DNA of 64,000 bases from Pseudomonas sp. 10-1B (GCF_000935045.1 NZ_JYKS01000008.1:62001-126000), one strand, 5' to 3'; positions 8,739 to 24,062 are shown, counted from the first letter of the stretch. The notes: generated by a model from the sequence alone, not told the origin. Program-made: numbers and translations.

Positions 8739-11585
8739 TTAAAGCGCTGCAATCCGCGCGTGCTGCTCGGTGAAGTTGGCCAGGGCCTGTTCGGACTCGG
8801 CCAGCTTGGCGCGTTCCTTCTCGATCACCGCAGGCGGTGCCTTGTCGACGAAGGCGGCGTTGGCCAGCTTGCCACCCACGCGCGCCACTTCGCCTTGCAG
8901 GCGCTGGATTTCCTTGTTCAGGCGCGCCAGCTCGGCATCCTTGTCGATCAGCCCGGCCATGGGCACCAGCACCTGCAGGTCACCGACCAGGGCAGTAGCC
9001 GACAGCGGCGCTTCGTCGGCATCGCCCAGTACAGTGAACGACTCGACCTTGGCCAGCTTCTTCAGCAGCGCTTCGTTTTCCTGCAGGCGACGCTGGTCGT
9101 CGGCGTTGGCGTTCTTCAGGAACAGCGGCAGCGGCTTGCCTGGGCCGATGTTCATCTCGGCGCGGATGTTGCGCAGGCCGACCATCAGCTCCTTGAGCCA
9201 CTCGATATCGCCTTCGGCGGCAGCATCGATGCGCGCTTCGTTAGCCACCGGCCACGGCTGCAGCATGATGGTCTTGCCTTCGATGCCGGCCAGCGGCGCG
9301 ATGCGCTGCCAGATTTCTTCGGTGATGAACGGCATGAACGGGTGTGCCAGGCGCAGCGCCACTTCCAGCACGCGCACCAGGGTGCGGCGGGTGCCACGGG
9401 CGCGCTCGACCGGGGCATTCTCGTCCCACAGTACCGGCTTGGACAGCTCCAGGTACCAGTCGCAGTACTGGTTCCAGATGAACTCGTACAGCGCCTGGCT
9501 GGCCAGGTCGAAGCGGAACTGCTCCAGCTGGCGGGTCACTTCAGCTTCGGTGCGCTGCAGCTGCGAGATGATCCAGCGGTCGGCCAGCGACAGCTCGTAG
9601 GCTTCGCCGTTCTGGCCGCAGTCCTCGCCCTTGTCCAGCACGTAGCGGGCGGCGTTCCAGATCTTGTTGCAGAAGTTGCGGTAGCCTTCGACGCGGCCCA
9701 TGTCGAACTTGATGTCGCGGCCGGTGGAAGCCAGCGAGCAGAAGGTGAAGCGCAGGGCGTCGGTGCCGTAGCTGGCGATACCTTCGGGGAACTCGGCCTT
9801 GGTCTGCTTGGCGATCTTCTCGGCCAGCTTGGGCTGCATCATGCCGCTGGTGCGTTTTTCCAGCAGGGCGTCGAGGGTGATGCCGTCAACGATGTCCAGC
9901 GGGTCGAGGACGTTGCCCTTGGACTTGGACATCTTCTGGCCCTGGCCGTCGCGCACCAGGCCGTGTACGTAGACGGTCTTGAACGGTACTTGCGGGGTGC
10001 CGTCCTCGTTCTTGATCAGGTGCATGGTCAGCATGATCATGCGCGCAACCCAGAAGAAGATGATGTCGAAGCCAGTCACCAATACGTCGGTGGAGTGGAA
10101 CTTCTTGAGGAATTCGGTCTGCTCCGGCCAGCCCAGGGTGGAGAAGGTCCACAGGCCCGAGCTGAACCAGGTGTCGAGCACGTCGTCGTCCTGGCGCAGA
10201 ACCACGTCGGCGCCCAGCTCGTGCTTGGCGCGCACCTCTGCCTCGTTGCGGCCGACATAGACCTGGCCGGCCTCGTCGTACCAGGCTGGAATGCGGTGGC
10301 CCCACCACAGCTGGCGGCTGATGCACCAGTCCTGGATGTCACGCATCCAGGAGAAGTACATGTTCTCGTACTGCTTGGGCACGAACTGGATGCGGCCATC
10401 TTCCACGGCGGCGATGGCAGGCTCTGCCAGCGGCTTGGTGGAGACGTACCACTGGTCGGTCAGCCACGGCTCGATGACGGTGCCCGAACGGTCGCCCTTC
10501 GGCACTTTCAGGGCGTGGTCGTCGATGCTTACCAGCAGGCCCTGGGCGTCCAGGTCGGCGACGATCTGCTTGCGCGCGACGAAGCGGTCGAGGTTGGCGT
10601 ACTGGGCCGGCAGGCGGGTGTCGACCTGCTCGTTGACGCTGCCGTCGAGGTTGAAGGCCTGGGCGCTGGCCAGCACGAAGGCGTTCTTGTCGAAAATGTT
10701 CAGCAGCGGCAGGTTGTGGCGCTTGCCAACTTCGTAGTCGTTGAAGTCGTGGGCCGGGGTGATCTTCACGCAGCCGGTGCCGAACTCGGGGTCGCAGTAG
10801 TCGTCGGCGATGATCGGGATGCGGCGGCCGACCAGCGGCAGTTCGACGAACTTGCCGATCAGTGCCTGGTAGCGCTCGTCGTTCGGGTTGACCGCCACGG
10901 CCGCGTCACCCAGCAGGGTTTCCGGGCGGGTGGTGGCGACTACCAGGTAGTCCTGGCCTTCGGCGGTCTTGGCGCCGTCGGCCAGCGGGTAGCGCAGGTT
11001 CCACAGGTGGCCTTTCTCGTCGTGGTTTTCCACTTCGAGGTCGGAGATGGCCGTGTGCAGTTTGGTGTCCCAGTTGACCAGGCGCTTGCCGCGGTAGATC
11101 AGGCCGTCTTCATGCAGGCGCACGAACGCTTCTTTAACGGCTTCGGACAGGCCGTCGTCCATGGTGAAGCGCTCGCGGCTCCAGTCTACCGACGAGCCCA
11201 GGCGACGGATCTGGCGGCTGATGTTGCCGCCGGACTGGTCCTTCCACTCCCAGACCTTTTCCAGGAACTTTTCGCGGCCCAGGTCATGCCGGTTCTGGCC
11301 CTTGGCCTCGAGTTGACGCTCGACCAGCATCTGCGTGGCGATACCGGCGTGGTCGGTGCCTGGCTGCCACAGGGTGTCGCGGCCTTGCATGCGGCGGAAA
11401 CGGATCAGGGCGTCCATGATCGCGTTGTTGAACCCGTGGCCCATGTGCAGGCTGCCGGTCACGTTCGGCGGCGGGATCATGATGGTGTAGGACTCGCCTG
11501 CACCTTGTGGAGCGAAATAGTTCTCGGACTCCCAGGTGTTGTACCAGGAAGTTTCGATGGCGTGCGGCTGGTAGGTCTTATCCAT
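8739..11585 (-). CDS. valS: valyl-tRNA synthetase
   Basis: 948 residues from the ATG at 11585 ([11 protein letters not shown]). This class I synthetase charges tRNA-Val and edits misactivated threonine. The ATP-binding HIGH motif reads HMGH at 47-50, after PPPNVTGS. The KMSKS loop is intact at 551-555. The editing domain lies between them. The C-terminal ~70 residues ([19 protein letters not shown] onward) form the coiled-coil tRNA-binding arm. Seven extra upstream codons are open but lack family support. It is the last gene of a leftward pepA-holC-orf-valS cluster. A >1100-codon frame on the other strand is a shadow. Confidence 0.97.
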   Translation of the reverse strand: MDKTYQPHAIETSWYNTWESENYFAPQGAGESYTIMIPPPNVTGSLHMGHGFNNAIMDALIRFRRMQGRDTLWQPGTDHAGIATQMLVERQLEAKGQNRHDLGREKFLEKVWEWKDQSGGNISRQIRRLGSSVDWSRERFTMDDGLSEAVKEAFVRLHEDGLIYRGKRLVNWDTKLHTAISDLEVENHDEKGHLWNLRYPLADGAKTAEGQDYLVVATTRPETLLGDAAVAVNPNDERYQALIGKFVELPLVGRRIPIIADDYCDPEFGTGCVKITPAHDFNDYEVGKRHNLPLLNIFDKNAFVLASAQAFNLDGSVNEQVDTRLPAQYANLDRFVARKQIVADLDAQGLLVSIDDHALKVPKGDRSGTVIEPWLTDQWYVSTKPLAEPAIAAVEDGRIQFVPKQYENMYFSWMRDIQDWCISRQLWWGHRIPAWYDEAGQVYVGRNEAEVRAKHELGADVVLRQDDDVLDTWFSSGLWTFSTLGWPEQTEFLKKFHSTDVLVTGFDIIFFWVARMIMLTMHLIKNEDGTPQVPFKTVYVHGLVRDGQGQKMSKSKGNVLDPLDIVDGITLDALLEKRTSGMMQPKLAEKIAKQTKAEFPEGIASYGTDALRFTFCSLASTGRDIKFDMGRVEGYRNFCNKIWNAARYVLDKGEDCGQNGEAYELSLADRWIISQLQRTEAEVTRQLEQFRFDLASQALYEFIWNQYCDWYLELSKPVLWDENAPVERARGTRRTLVRVLEVALRLAHPFMPFITEEIWQRIAPLAGIEGKTIMLQPWPVANEARIDAAAEGDIEWLKELMVGLRNIRAEMNIGPGKPLPLFLKNANADDQRRLQENEALLKKLAKVESFTVLGDADEAPLSATALVGDLQVLVPMAGLIDKDAELARLNKEIQRLQGEVARVGGKLANAAFVDKAPPAVIEKERAKLAESEQALANFTEQHARIAAL

Positions 11586-11679
11586 GCGCGGCGGGACCCT
11601 GTGCATTTATTCGGGAAAGCCGGGAAGTATAACCAAGCTGGGGGCCGCAGGCGACAAGCTGCTGACAACTGTCGGAACA

Positions 11680-11783
11680 GTGTCGCCTGCTTCGCGGGCA
11701 CGCCCGCTCCCACAAGTCCACCACAGGTCTTGAGGGCAGTGAGGTCCCTGTGGGAGCGGGCGCGCCCGCGAAGCAGGCGACAC
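11680..11783. repeat. REP pair flanked by a long perfect outer repeat
   Basis: gtgtcgcctgcttcgcggg (from 11680) and its complement cccgcgaagcaggcgacac (to 11783) enclose the gctcccac / gtgggagc cores. It is located between valS and the small gene upstream of it. Confidence 0.88.
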
Positions 11784-11795
11784 CGATGTCCGGCT

Positions 11796-12161
11796 TTACT
11801 CGGAACGCTTGATCAACCGCTCGATCCGCGCATCCAGCCGGCGTTTGATCTCGTTCTCGATATGCGGGGTAAAGTCGTTGATCACGTCCTGCATGATCAT
11901 CTGCGCCGCCGCGCGCAGCTCGCTTTCCAGGTGCAGCAGGGTGTCCTGGCGGCGGGTCTGCGGGTCTTCCTCAGGTTCGGCAGCTACCGGTTCGGCGGCA
12001 GGCGCCGGGTGGCCGGCGGTTTCTTCCAGCAGCAACGGGATCTGCTCCACCGTCTCGGTCAGCAGCGGTGGTTGCAGGTCGGCGTCGCCAAGCAATTGGC
12101 GGATCGACTCGAGGTCATCGAGCAGATGGGCGGAGTCGGGCAGGGGGGAGGGCTTGTCCAT
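11796..12161 (-). CDS. hypothetical protein between holC and valS
   Basis: 121 residues from the ATG at 12161 (a TTG three codons earlier, overlapping the holC stop, is an alternative). The N-terminal two thirds are acidic and rich in Glu, Pro, Ala and Leu (LLDDLESIRQLLG; a low-complexity APAAEPVAAEPEED stretch). The last 45 residues form a charged amphipathic helix (LESELRAAAQMIMQDVINDF; RRLDARIERLIKR). There is no signal peptide, membrane segment or recognised domain. Homologues occur at this position in other pseudomonads and are often mislabelled as DNA polymerase III chi because of the neighbour. Its tight spacing behind holC suggests coupled translation. Function unknown. Confidence 0.8.
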   Translation of the reverse strand: MDKPSPLPDSAHLLDDLESIRQLLGDADLQPPLLTETVEQIPLLLEETAGHPAPAAEPVAAEPEEDPQTRRQDTLLHLESELRAAAQMIMQDVINDFTPHIENEIKRRLDARIERLIKRSE

Positions 12162-12166
12162 CGTCG

Positions 12167-12595
12167 TCAAAGTCGCTGTAAGCGGTGGTCTTGCAGAGCA
12201 TAGCCCTGTTCACGGTAGAAACGGAATCGCTCACGGGCCGATTGGCGAATGCCAGGCTCTTCGACCACGATCTCGGCCACCCGCTCGAACTGGCTGGCGA
12301 AGCCTGGCACGCTGGCGCCCAGGTTGATCAACAGGTCGCGGTGTGCGCCGGCGTCGTCGGCCAGGCCCAGAACCACGCAGGCATCGGCGTGCGCTTCGGC
12401 CAAGTCGTGGGGCACGAAAGCCTCGCCCTTGAAGCGCCACAAACGTTGGTCCAGCTCGCTGCGCTGCTCGGCATCCTGGCAATGCAGGTAGACCCGGTGG
12501 CCGAGGCGCCAGGCTTTTTCGCACAGCTTGCAGGCGAAATCGAGCCGCGCCGACAGCGAGTCGGTGGGCAGAATGTAGAAGTCGACTTTGCTCAT
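12167..12595 (-). CDS. holC: DNA polymerase III chi subunit
   Basis: 142 residues. HolC (chi) links the clamp loader to single-strand binding protein in the replication holoenzyme. The characteristic N-terminus (VDFYILPTDSLSARLDFACKLCEKAWRLGHRVYLHC) and the middle block LDQRLWRFKGEAFVPHDL are clear, and the length fits the family. It lies 50 bp downstream of pepA and upstream of valS, the common gammaproteobacterial order pepA-holC-valS, here with one small gene inserted. Confidence 0.95.
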   Translation of the reverse strand: MSKVDFYILPTDSLSARLDFACKLCEKAWRLGHRVYLHCQDAEQRSELDQRLWRFKGEAFVPHDLAEAHADACVVLGLADDAGAHRDLLINLGASVPGFASQFERVAEIVVEEPGIRQSARERFRFYREQGYALQDHRLQRL

Positions 12596-12645
12596 GGAGG
12601 GTATCGCCGGCCAGTGGCGCGCTGGGCGCCACCGGCCTCATGGCG

Positions 12646-14280
<1,635 letters not shown>

Positions 14281-14294
14281 TCATGCGCGGCCAA

Positions 14295-14323
14295 GTGACA
14301 GGGGCGGTCAATCACAGGATAAT
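14295..14323 (+). promoter_or_regulatory. sigma-70 type promoter for lptFG
   Basis: gtgaca (14295-14300) and gataat (14318-14323), one mismatch each from TTGACA and TATAAT, spaced by exactly 17 bp. Transcription would start near 14330, leaving a ~110-nt leader that contains a perfect 8-bp hairpin (ggttcgcc / ggcgaacc, 14342-14360) before the lptF ribosome site. Confidence 0.65.
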
Positions 14324-14440
14324 GCGCGCACTTTACATGGAGGTTCGCCTTTGGCGAACCGGCATTGGTCTTGGATGTACTAAGTCATTGTTTGGCGCCA
14401 TTGATTGGCAGTCCGCCCTGACAACCCAGGAGTGTCTGGT

Positions 14441-15556
14441 TTGATCGTCTTTCGTTATCTGTCCCGCGAGGTCCTGGTGACCTTGAGCGCCGTCAGCGCC
14501 GTGCTGCTGGTGATCATCATGAGCGGGCGTTTCATCAAGTACCTGGCCCAGGCTGCCCAGGGCGTGCTCGACCCGAGCGTGCTGTTCCTGATCATGGGCT
14601 TCCGCCTGCCGGGCTTCCTGCAACTGATCCTGCCCCTGGGGCTGTTCCTCGGCATTCTCCTGGCTTACGGGCGTCTGTACCTGGAAAGCGAGATGACCGT
14701 ACTGTCGGCCACCGGCATGAGCCAGCAGCGCCTGCTGGGCCTGACCATGGCGCCGGCTGCCCTGGTCGCCTTGCTGGTGGCCTGGCTGAGCCTGAGCCTG
14801 GCGCCGCTGGGCGTTGCCCAGGTGCAGCAGATCATCGCCCAACAGGACGCCCTGACCGAGTTCGACACCCTGGTGCCGGGCCGCTTCCAGACCCTGCGTG
14901 ACGGTTCGCGGGTGACCTACACCGAAGAGCTGTCCGACGACCGCATCAACCTGGCCGGGGTGTTCATCTCCGAGAAGCGCTTCAACCAGGACAAGACCAA
15001 GGACCGTGCCCCCTCGGTGCTGGTCGCGGAAAAAGGCCACCAGGAAATCCAGGCCGACGGCAACCGCTACCTGGTGCTGGAAAACGGCTACCGTTACGAC
15101 GGCAACCCGGGCCAGGCCGATTACCGCGCCATCAAGTACGACACCTACGGTGTGCTGCTGCCCAAGCCGGAAGTCAGCGAGGAAGTGACCGAGCGCGAAG
15201 CCATCCCCACCTCGCAACTGATCGGCCAGAAGGGCCTGCGTGAGCGCGCCGAGCTGCAATGGCGGCTGTCGCTGCCGATCCTGGTGTTCGTCGTCACCCT
15301 GCTGGCGGTGCCGCTGTCACGGGTCAACCCGCGCCAAGGCCGCTTCCTCAAGCTGCTGCCGGCAATTCTCCTGTACATGGCCTACCTGACAATGCTGATT
15401 TCCGTACGCGGCGCCCTCGAGAAGGGCAAACTGCCGATCGCCCTGGGCATGTGGTGGGTCCACGGCCTGTTCCTGCTGATCGGCCTGGGCCTGATGTACT
15501 GGGAGCCGCTGCGCCTCAAGCGTGCCGCCCGCCGTGCGGAGGTGGCCCATGGGTAA
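14441..15556 (+). CDS. lptF: LPS export ABC transporter permease LptF
   Basis: 371 residues from a TTG start at 14441. No ATG or GTG fits the conserved N-terminus (IVFRYLSREVLVTL), and AGGAG lies 8 bp upstream of this TTG. LptF pairs with LptG as the membrane part of the LptB2FG machine that extracts lipopolysaccharide and pushes it onto LptC/A. There are three membrane helices before and three after a large periplasmic beta-jellyroll (~130-260). The motif LILPLGLFLGILLAYGRLY is typical of YjgP proteins. Its last 8 bases overlap lptG. Confidence 0.95.
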   Translation: MIVFRYLSREVLVTLSAVSAVLLVIIMSGRFIKYLAQAAQGVLDPSVLFLIMGFRLPGFLQLILPLGLFLGILLAYGRLYLESEMTVLSATGMSQQRLLGLTMAPAALVALLVAWLSLSLAPLGVAQVQQIIAQQDALTEFDTLVPGRFQTLRDGSRVTYTEELSDDRINLAGVFISEKRFNQDKTKDRAPSVLVAEKGHQEIQADGNRYLVLENGYRYDGNPGQADYRAIKYDTYGVLLPKPEVSEEVTEREAIPTSQLIGQKGLRERAELQWRLSLPILVFVVTLLAVPLSRVNPRQGRFLKLLPAILLYMAYLTMLISVRGALEKGKLPIALGMWWVHGLFLLIGLGLMYWEPLRLKRAARRAEVAHG

Positions 15557-16610
15557 GCTCGACCGCTACATTGGCCAGAGCGTGCTGCTGGCCATCCTGG
15601 CCGTGCTGGGGATCATCCTCGGCCTGGCCTCGCTGTTCGCCTTCATCGATGAGATGAGCGACCTGAGCGACACCTACACGGTGATGGAGGCGGGTAACTT
15701 CGTCCTGCTGACCGCGCCACGGCGCCTGTACGAAATGCTGCCGATGGCGGCGTTGATCGGCTGCCTGATCGGCCTGGGCAGCCTGGCCAGCAGCAGCGAG
15801 CTGACCATCATGCGTGCCGCCGGGGTTTCCATCGGCCGCATCGTCTGGGCGGTGATGAAGCCGATGCTGGTGCTGATGCTGGTCGGCCTGTTGATCGGCG
15901 AGTACGTGGCGCCGGTGACCGAGAACAAGGCCCAGGCCGACCGTTCCCTGGCCCAGGGCGGTGGTGAGGCGCAGAGCTCCAAGCGTGGCATGTGGCACCG
16001 CCAGGGCGAGGAGTTCGTGCACATCAACGCCGTGCAGCCCAACGGCCTGCTGCTGGGCGTGACCCGCTACAGCTTCGACAGCGAGCGCAAGATCGTCACC
16101 TCGAGCTTCGCCCGCCGCGCGCAATACCAGGACGACCACTGGATGCTCAGCGACGTGCGCACCACCTTCTTCCGTGGCGACCATACCGAAGTGGTGAGCG
16201 CGCCGCAGCAGCGCTGGGACGTTTCGCTCACCCCGCAACTGCTCAATACCGTGATCCTGGCACCGGAGTCGCTGTCCATCACCGGGCTGTGGGACTACAT
16301 CCACTACCTGTCCGACCAGGGCCTGAACAATGCCCGTTACTGGCTGGCGTTCTGGACCAAGGTGCTGCAGCCGATGGTAACCGCGGCACTGGTACTGATG
16401 GCGATTTCCTTCATCTTCGGCCCGCTGCGTTCGGTGACCCTTGGCCAGCGCGTGTTCACCGGTGTGCTGGTGGGCTTCGTGTTCCGCATCGCCCAGGACC
16501 TGCTGGGGCCATCGAGCCAGGTGTTCGGCTTCCCGCCGCTGCTGGCGGTGGTGATTCCGGCTGGCATCTGTGCGCTGGCGGGGGTTTGGTTGTTGCGCCG
16601 GGCGGGCTAG
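15549..16610 (+). CDS. lptG: LPS export ABC transporter permease LptG
   Basis: 353 residues from the ATG at 15549, which lies inside the end of lptF (8-bp overlap), so translation is coupled. It is the partner permease of LptF in the inner membrane. The family pattern MGKLDRYIGQSVLLAIL, the coupling-helix region SSSELTIMRAAGVSIGRI, a periplasmic jellyroll and a C-terminal three-helix bundle (GVLVGFVFRIAQDLLGP) are visible. The frame reads 9 codons further upstream, inside lptF, without meaning. Confidence 0.95.
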   Translation: MGKLDRYIGQSVLLAILAVLGIILGLASLFAFIDEMSDLSDTYTVMEAGNFVLLTAPRRLYEMLPMAALIGCLIGLGSLASSSELTIMRAAGVSIGRIVWAVMKPMLVLMLVGLLIGEYVAPVTENKAQADRSLAQGGGEAQSSKRGMWHRQGEEFVHINAVQPNGLLLGVTRYSFDSERKIVTSSFARRAQYQDDHWMLSDVRTTFFRGDHTEVVSAPQQRWDVSLTPQLLNTVILAPESLSITGLWDYIHYLSDQGLNNARYWLAFWTKVLQPMVTAALVLMAISFIFGPLRSVTLGQRVFTGVLVGFVFRIAQDLLGPSSQVFGFPPLLAVVIPAGICALAGVWLLRRAG

Positions 16611-16666
16611 TGGCCTGAGCTGCACAAAAAAGCCGACCTCAGGGTTAATGTCGGTCAGTTAAGCGA

Positions 16667-16789
16667 TTGGGGCCGCTTTGCGGCCCATCGCCGGCAAGCC
16701 GGGCTCCCACAGGTACCGCGCAGATCTCAAGCTTTGCGCAGTCCCTGTGGGAGCTGGCTTGCCTGCGATGGGCTGCAAAGCAGCCCCAA
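16667..16789. repeat. REP pair behind lptG with extended flank
   Basis: Inverted REP pair (ttggggccgctttgcggccc ... ggctgcaaagcagccccaa). The left flank cggtcagttaagcgattgggg also occurs, nearly unchanged, beside the REP cluster at 41.7 kb, so the repeated unit is longer than the REP core. Confidence 0.88.
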
Positions 16790-16823
16790 TGTGTCTTATC
16801 CCAGGCATCAAGACTGGTGCGAT

Positions 16824-16864
16824 CCCTGTGGGAGCGGGCGAGCCCGCGAAGAGGCCGGCACAGG
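16824..16864. repeat. single REP copy
   Basis: A lone REP of the 'ctgtgggagcgggcgagccc' class followed by gcgaagaggccggcacagg, 35 bp behind the preceding pair and just downstream of the RDD gene stop (which reads leftward into it). Confidence 0.8.
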
Positions 16865-16881
16865 CAACAAAAATCCTTGGC

Positions 16882-17370
16882 TCATTTCTTCTGCTTCGGC
16901 ACCCGCACCAGTTGGCTTTCCGAGTAGATGTCATGCCAGCTCCGCTTGCGCTTGTCGATCAACGTCCAGAAAAAACCCAGCCCCAGGCACAACCACGAAG
17001 CAATCGACACCACAAAGCGCAACAGCGCCTGCCACAGGCTGATCGCCGAGCCATCGGCATTCTGCACCCGTACGCCCCACACCTGCATGCCCAGGGTCTG
17101 CCCGCCATGGGTCCAGAACTTGGCAAAGAAGCCGAACAGGGCGAACAGCAACACCGTCGACAGCAGCGGGTCGCCATCCAGTGCTCCGGCCTCGGTCAGC
17201 TCGCGCATGCGTGCTTCGCCGATGATCGCCATCTGGATCATCTTGTAGGCACCAGCGGTGACGATCAGCAGCGCCGTGCACAGCAAGAAGTCATAGAACA
17301 TCGCCGCCAGGCGCCGGCCCAGGCCGACCGGCGGAAAATCACCCTGGGGTGTGAGCAGAGGCTTGGACAT
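16882..17370 (-). CDS. RDD-family membrane protein
   Basis: 162 residues from the ATG at 17370 (MSKPLLTPQGDFP). The family motif lies near the first helix (GLGRRLAAMFYDFLL, with the R...D pair), and three to four hydrophobic segments follow; GFFWTLIDKRKRSWHDIYSESQLV is the conserved RDD C-terminal segment. RDD proteins are small inner-membrane proteins of mostly unknown function, some linked to ion or compatible-solute stress. It stands alone between REP elements and the cold-shock gene. Confidence 0.88.
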   Translation of the reverse strand: MSKPLLTPQGDFPPVGLGRRLAAMFYDFLLCTALLIVTAGAYKMIQMAIIGEARMRELTEAGALDGDPLLSTVLLFALFGFFAKFWTHGGQTLGMQVWGVRVQNADGSAISLWQALLRFVVSIASWLCLGLGFFWTLIDKRKRSWHDIYSESQLVRVPKQKK

Positions 17371-17410
17371 GCAGGACGGCTCCAAAAGACGAAGCCGCTA
17401 TTCTACGGGC

Positions 17411-17443
17411 AAAAAAAAGCCCCTGCACTTGGCAGGGGCTTTT
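17411..17443 (-). terminator. Rho-independent terminator of the cold-shock gene
   Basis: Perfect stem aaaagcccctgc (17415-17426) / gcaggggctttt (17432-17443) with a 5-nt loop. Read on the minus strand it is followed by a run of eight T (17418-17411). It starts 18 bp behind the cold-shock gene stop. Confidence 0.93.
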
Positions 17444-17461
17444 CTCGAAGTCGGGTTCGGC

Positions 17462-17674
17462 TTAGCCAGCGACCTGAACTTTGTCAGCCTGCATGCCTTT
17501 CTGGCCCTGGACCGCTTCGAAGGTGACCTTCTGGCCTTCTTTCAGGCTCTTGAAGCCGTTGCCTTCGATAGCGCGGAAGTGCACGAACAGATCCGGACCG
17601 CTTTCTGGGGTGATGAAGCCGTAACCTTTTTCGTCATTGAACCACTTGACGGTACCGTTCTGACGCTCAGCCAT
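17462..17674 (-). CDS. cold-shock domain protein (CspA family)
   Basis: 70 residues from the ATG at 17674 ([17 protein letters not shown]), a complete single cold-shock domain. RNP1 (KGYGFITPE) and RNP2 (LFVHF) are intact, so it should bind single-stranded RNA/DNA as an RNA chaperone. The frame extends 21 codons upstream (MLTNKCKRN...) within the leader, but a good GGAA ribosome site precedes the internal ATG, which also fits the family length. A long untranslated leader, as in other csp genes, and a strong terminator frame the gene. The paralogue number is not determined here. Confidence 0.95.
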   Translation of the reverse strand: MAERQNGTVKWFNDEKGYGFITPESGPDLFVHFRAIEGNGFKSLKEGQKVTFEAVQGQKGMQADKVQVAG

Positions 17675-17976
17675 TGTCTTATTTCCTATGAAGCTTGAAT
17701 TTTGATGACAGTTTCTTTTGCATTTATTAGTAAGCAAAAGATTACTGGGCTGGGTTGCAGGAAAGTAAGAGACGCCAAACGGGTTGTAGCAAATTGCGGC
17801 TACTGGCCCAGGTCACGAACTGTTGCGACCCATGCAAACACAGTGCAGTGACTCTACGCCAACTCCCGAGAGAAAAACAAGCCCTTGGTCGTATGGAAAA
17901 TCGGCCGTTTGCCGATAACCGACCGATTTGTCGGAAACGGCATGGCGCCTGGCCTGGCGCCATGTTCAAAAGTTAT
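17675..17976. other. cold-shock gene leader and gcvT downstream region
   Basis: No gene is seen. The part next to the cold-shock ATG should be its long 5' leader. A perfect hairpin catggcgcc-tggcct-ggcgccatg lies at 17941-17964, beside the gcvT terminator hairpin. Short frames in the area are not supported. Confidence 0.6.
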
Positions 17977-18013
17977 TGGGCAGGTTCGAAAACGAATATG
18001 TCGAACCTGCCCA
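17977..18013 (-). terminator. hairpin behind gcvT, probable operon terminator
   Basis: Perfect 13-bp stem (tgggcaggttcga 17977-17989 / tcgaacctgccca 18001-18013), 11-nt loop, 19 bp behind the gcvT stop; the following minus-strand bases (ataacttttg) are only partly T-rich. Confidence 0.7.
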
Positions 18014-18032
18014 CAACCTTCACAAAGCAGTT

Positions 18033-19154
18033 TCAGCCACGGTAGTAACGTTGCGCCACGAAAGGCATTTTGCTGACCTTCAAGGCAACCTTCTTGCCAC
18101 GCACCACGGCAAACAATGGGGTGTCGAGTGCGGCATGTTCGCTATCGATATAACCCATTGCAACAGGTGCGCCGAGTGTGGGGCCAAAGCCACCGCTGCA
18201 GACTTTGCCTACCGGTTTATCAGCAGCATCGACAATATCCGCGCCTTCACGTACCGGCGTACGCTCCTGCGGCAACAGGCCGACGCGTTTACGCGCCACG
18301 CCATCACGCTGGTGGGCGAAGATGGCCTCGGCGCCAGGGAAACCAGCGGCACGCGCGCCATCGGCGCGGCGTACCTTGGAAATGGCCCACAGCAGGCTGG
18401 CTTCGACCGGGGTGGTTTCGGTGTTCATGTCGTGGCCATACAGGCACAGGCCGGCTTCCAGGCGCAGTGAGTCGCGCGCACCCAGGCCGATCGGCTGTAC
18501 TTCAGGCTCGGCCAGCAGGCGGCGGGCCAGGGCTTCGGCAGCGTCGACCGGTACCGAGATCTCGTAGCCGTCTTCGCCGGTATAACCCGAGCGGCTGACA
18601 TAGCAGTCTTCACCCAGCAGTTTCACCGGGCGGAACTGCATGAAGGTCATGCCGGCCACTTCCGGGGCCAGGCGCTCCAGCACCTTGACTGCCGCCGGGC
18701 CTTGCAGGGCCAGCAGGGCGCGTTGCTCGAACAGCGGCTGCACATCGCAACGGCTGCCGATGTGCGCTTGCAGGTGGGCCAGGTCCTGGTCCTTGCAGGC
18801 GGCGTTGACCACCAGGAACAGGGTATCGTCGCCCAGGTTGGCAACCATCAGGTCGTCGAGGATGCCGCCTTGCTCATTGGTGAACATGGCATAGCGCTGC
18901 ATACCTACTGGCAGGTCGATGATATCCACCGGCACCAGGCTTTCCAGGGCCTTGGCGGCGTCGCTGCCGCGCAGGATGATCTGGCCCATGTGCGAGACAT
19001 CGAACAGGCCGGCCTGCTCGCGGGTGTGCAGGTGTTCCTTGAGCACGCCCAGCGGGTACTGCACCGGCATGTCGTAGCCGGCGAACGGCACCATGCGCGC
19101 ACCCAGTTCCAGGTGCAGGGCGTGCAGTGGGGTCTTGAGCAGTGTTTCGGACAT
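18033..19154 (-). CDS. gcvT: glycine cleavage system T protein (aminomethyltransferase)
   Basis: 373 residues, normal for GcvT. It takes the aminomethyl group from lipoylated H protein and gives methylene-tetrahydrofolate and ammonia. Visible family blocks are MVPFAGYDMPVQYPLGVLKEH, LFDVSHMGQI, GYTGEDGYEI, SLRLEAGLCLYGHDM and the C-terminal GYTxS-like region MGYIDSEHA. It is the last gene of the leftward gcvH-gcvP-sdaA-gcvT operon, 27 bp behind sdaA. Together with the dehydratase the operon converts glycine, via serine when SHMT acts, to pyruvate and one-carbon units. Confidence 0.96.
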   Translation of the reverse strand: MSETLLKTPLHALHLELGARMVPFAGYDMPVQYPLGVLKEHLHTREQAGLFDVSHMGQIILRGSDAAKALESLVPVDIIDLPVGMQRYAMFTNEQGGILDDLMVANLGDDTLFLVVNAACKDQDLAHLQAHIGSRCDVQPLFEQRALLALQGPAAVKVLERLAPEVAGMTFMQFRPVKLLGEDCYVSRSGYTGEDGYEISVPVDAAEALARRLLAEPEVQPIGLGARDSLRLEAGLCLYGHDMNTETTPVEASLLWAISKVRRADGARAAGFPGAEAIFAHQRDGVARKRVGLLPQERTPVREGADIVDAADKPVGKVCSGGFGPTLGAPVAMGYIDSEHAALDTPLFAVVRGKKVALKVSKMPFVAQRYYRG

Positions 19155-19181
19155 CGGTGACTCCTTGCTGTTGTTGTCGGG

Positions 19182-20558
<1,377 letters not shown>

Positions 20559-20598
20559 GGTGACCTCCAAACCGGCTCTTCAGGTTGGCGAGGGCCTG

Positions 20599-20670
20599 TG
20601 TAGGAGCGGGTTTACCCGCGAATGCGACGGTGAAGCCAATATCGCATTCGCGGGTAAACCCGCTCCTACA
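20599..20670. repeat. REP hairpin with perfect 29-bp arms inside the gcv operon
   Basis: Left arm 20599-20627 (starting tgtaggagcgggtttacccg) and right arm 20642-20670 are exact reverse complements, with a 14-nt loop. It lies between gcvP and sdaA on the operon transcript. Confidence 0.92.
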
Positions 20671-20710
20671 GAGGTCCACACCTCAAGTCAGGTAGCGGGC
20701 CCGAGGGCTA

Positions 20711-23566
<2,856 letters not shown>

Positions 23567-23577
23567 GGCGGGGTTCC

Positions 23578-23961
23578 TCAGGCGTCGTCGTTGGCTTTGA
23601 GCAGGCGGTCATAGGCGTCCTGGTCGAGCAGGGCAGTGACTTCGCTCATGTCGGCCGGGTTGAAGCGGAAGAACCAGCCTTCGCCCAGCGGGTCTTCGTT
23701 GACCAGCTCGGGGCTGTCGTTGAGGGCTTCGTTGACGGCGACCACTTCACCGGCCAGGGGCATGTACACGCCGCTGGCGGCTTTCACCGATTCCACGGTG
23801 GAGGCTTCGGCGCCTTTGTCGTACTGCTGCAGCTCTGGCAGTTGCACATAGACCACATCGCCAAGGGCGTTCTGGGCGTAGGCAGTGATGCCCACGGTGA
23901 CGCTGCCATCGGCTTCGACACGCAGCCATTCGTGATCTTCAGTGAAACGCAACTCGCTCAT
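23578..23961 (-). CDS. gcvH: glycine cleavage system H protein
   Basis: 127 residues. The lipoyl-carrier lysine is Lys60 in [16 protein letters not shown], the canonical H-protein site. It shuttles the aminomethyl intermediate between P, T and L proteins. It is the first gene of the operon, about 56 bp behind the predicted sigma-54 start site. The L protein (lipoamide dehydrogenase) is not in this window. Confidence 0.97.
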   Translation of the reverse strand: MSELRFTEDHEWLRVEADGSVTVGITAYAQNALGDVVYVQLPELQQYDKGAEASTVESVKAASGVYMPLAGEVVAVNEALNDSPELVNEDPLGEGWFFRFNPADMSEVTALLDQDAYDRLLKANDDA

Positions 23962-24027
23962 GGGGAATCCTCGGGAAGCAGGGCGTTGGACGCGGTGGCT
24001 CCGCGCTCTTGGGGTTGGGATTCCCCT

Positions 24028-24043
24028 AGCAAAAATGTGGCCA
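24028..24043 (-). promoter_or_regulatory. sigma-54 promoter (-24/-12) of the gcvH-gcvP-sdaA-gcvT operon
   Basis: Minus strand TGGCCACATTTTTGCT: the invariant GG and GC dinucleotides are 10 bp apart and both flanks fit the TGGCAC-N5-TTGCW consensus. Transcription should begin near 24017, giving a ~55-nt leader before gcvH. Confidence 0.85.
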
Positions 24044-24062
24044 GTAATTAAAAATCTATAAA

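Noticed and set aside
8760..12203. 1147-codon open frame on the + strand opposite valS
   Set aside because: It mirrors valS in a GC-rich genome, has no recognisable domain and runs across REP sequence and into the next gene; it is a codon-position shadow.
23962..24027. Glycine riboswitch upstream of gcvH
   Set aside because: The expected leader is only ~55 nt and shows no aptamer-like conserved core; control by sigma-54 and an enhancer protein explains the region.
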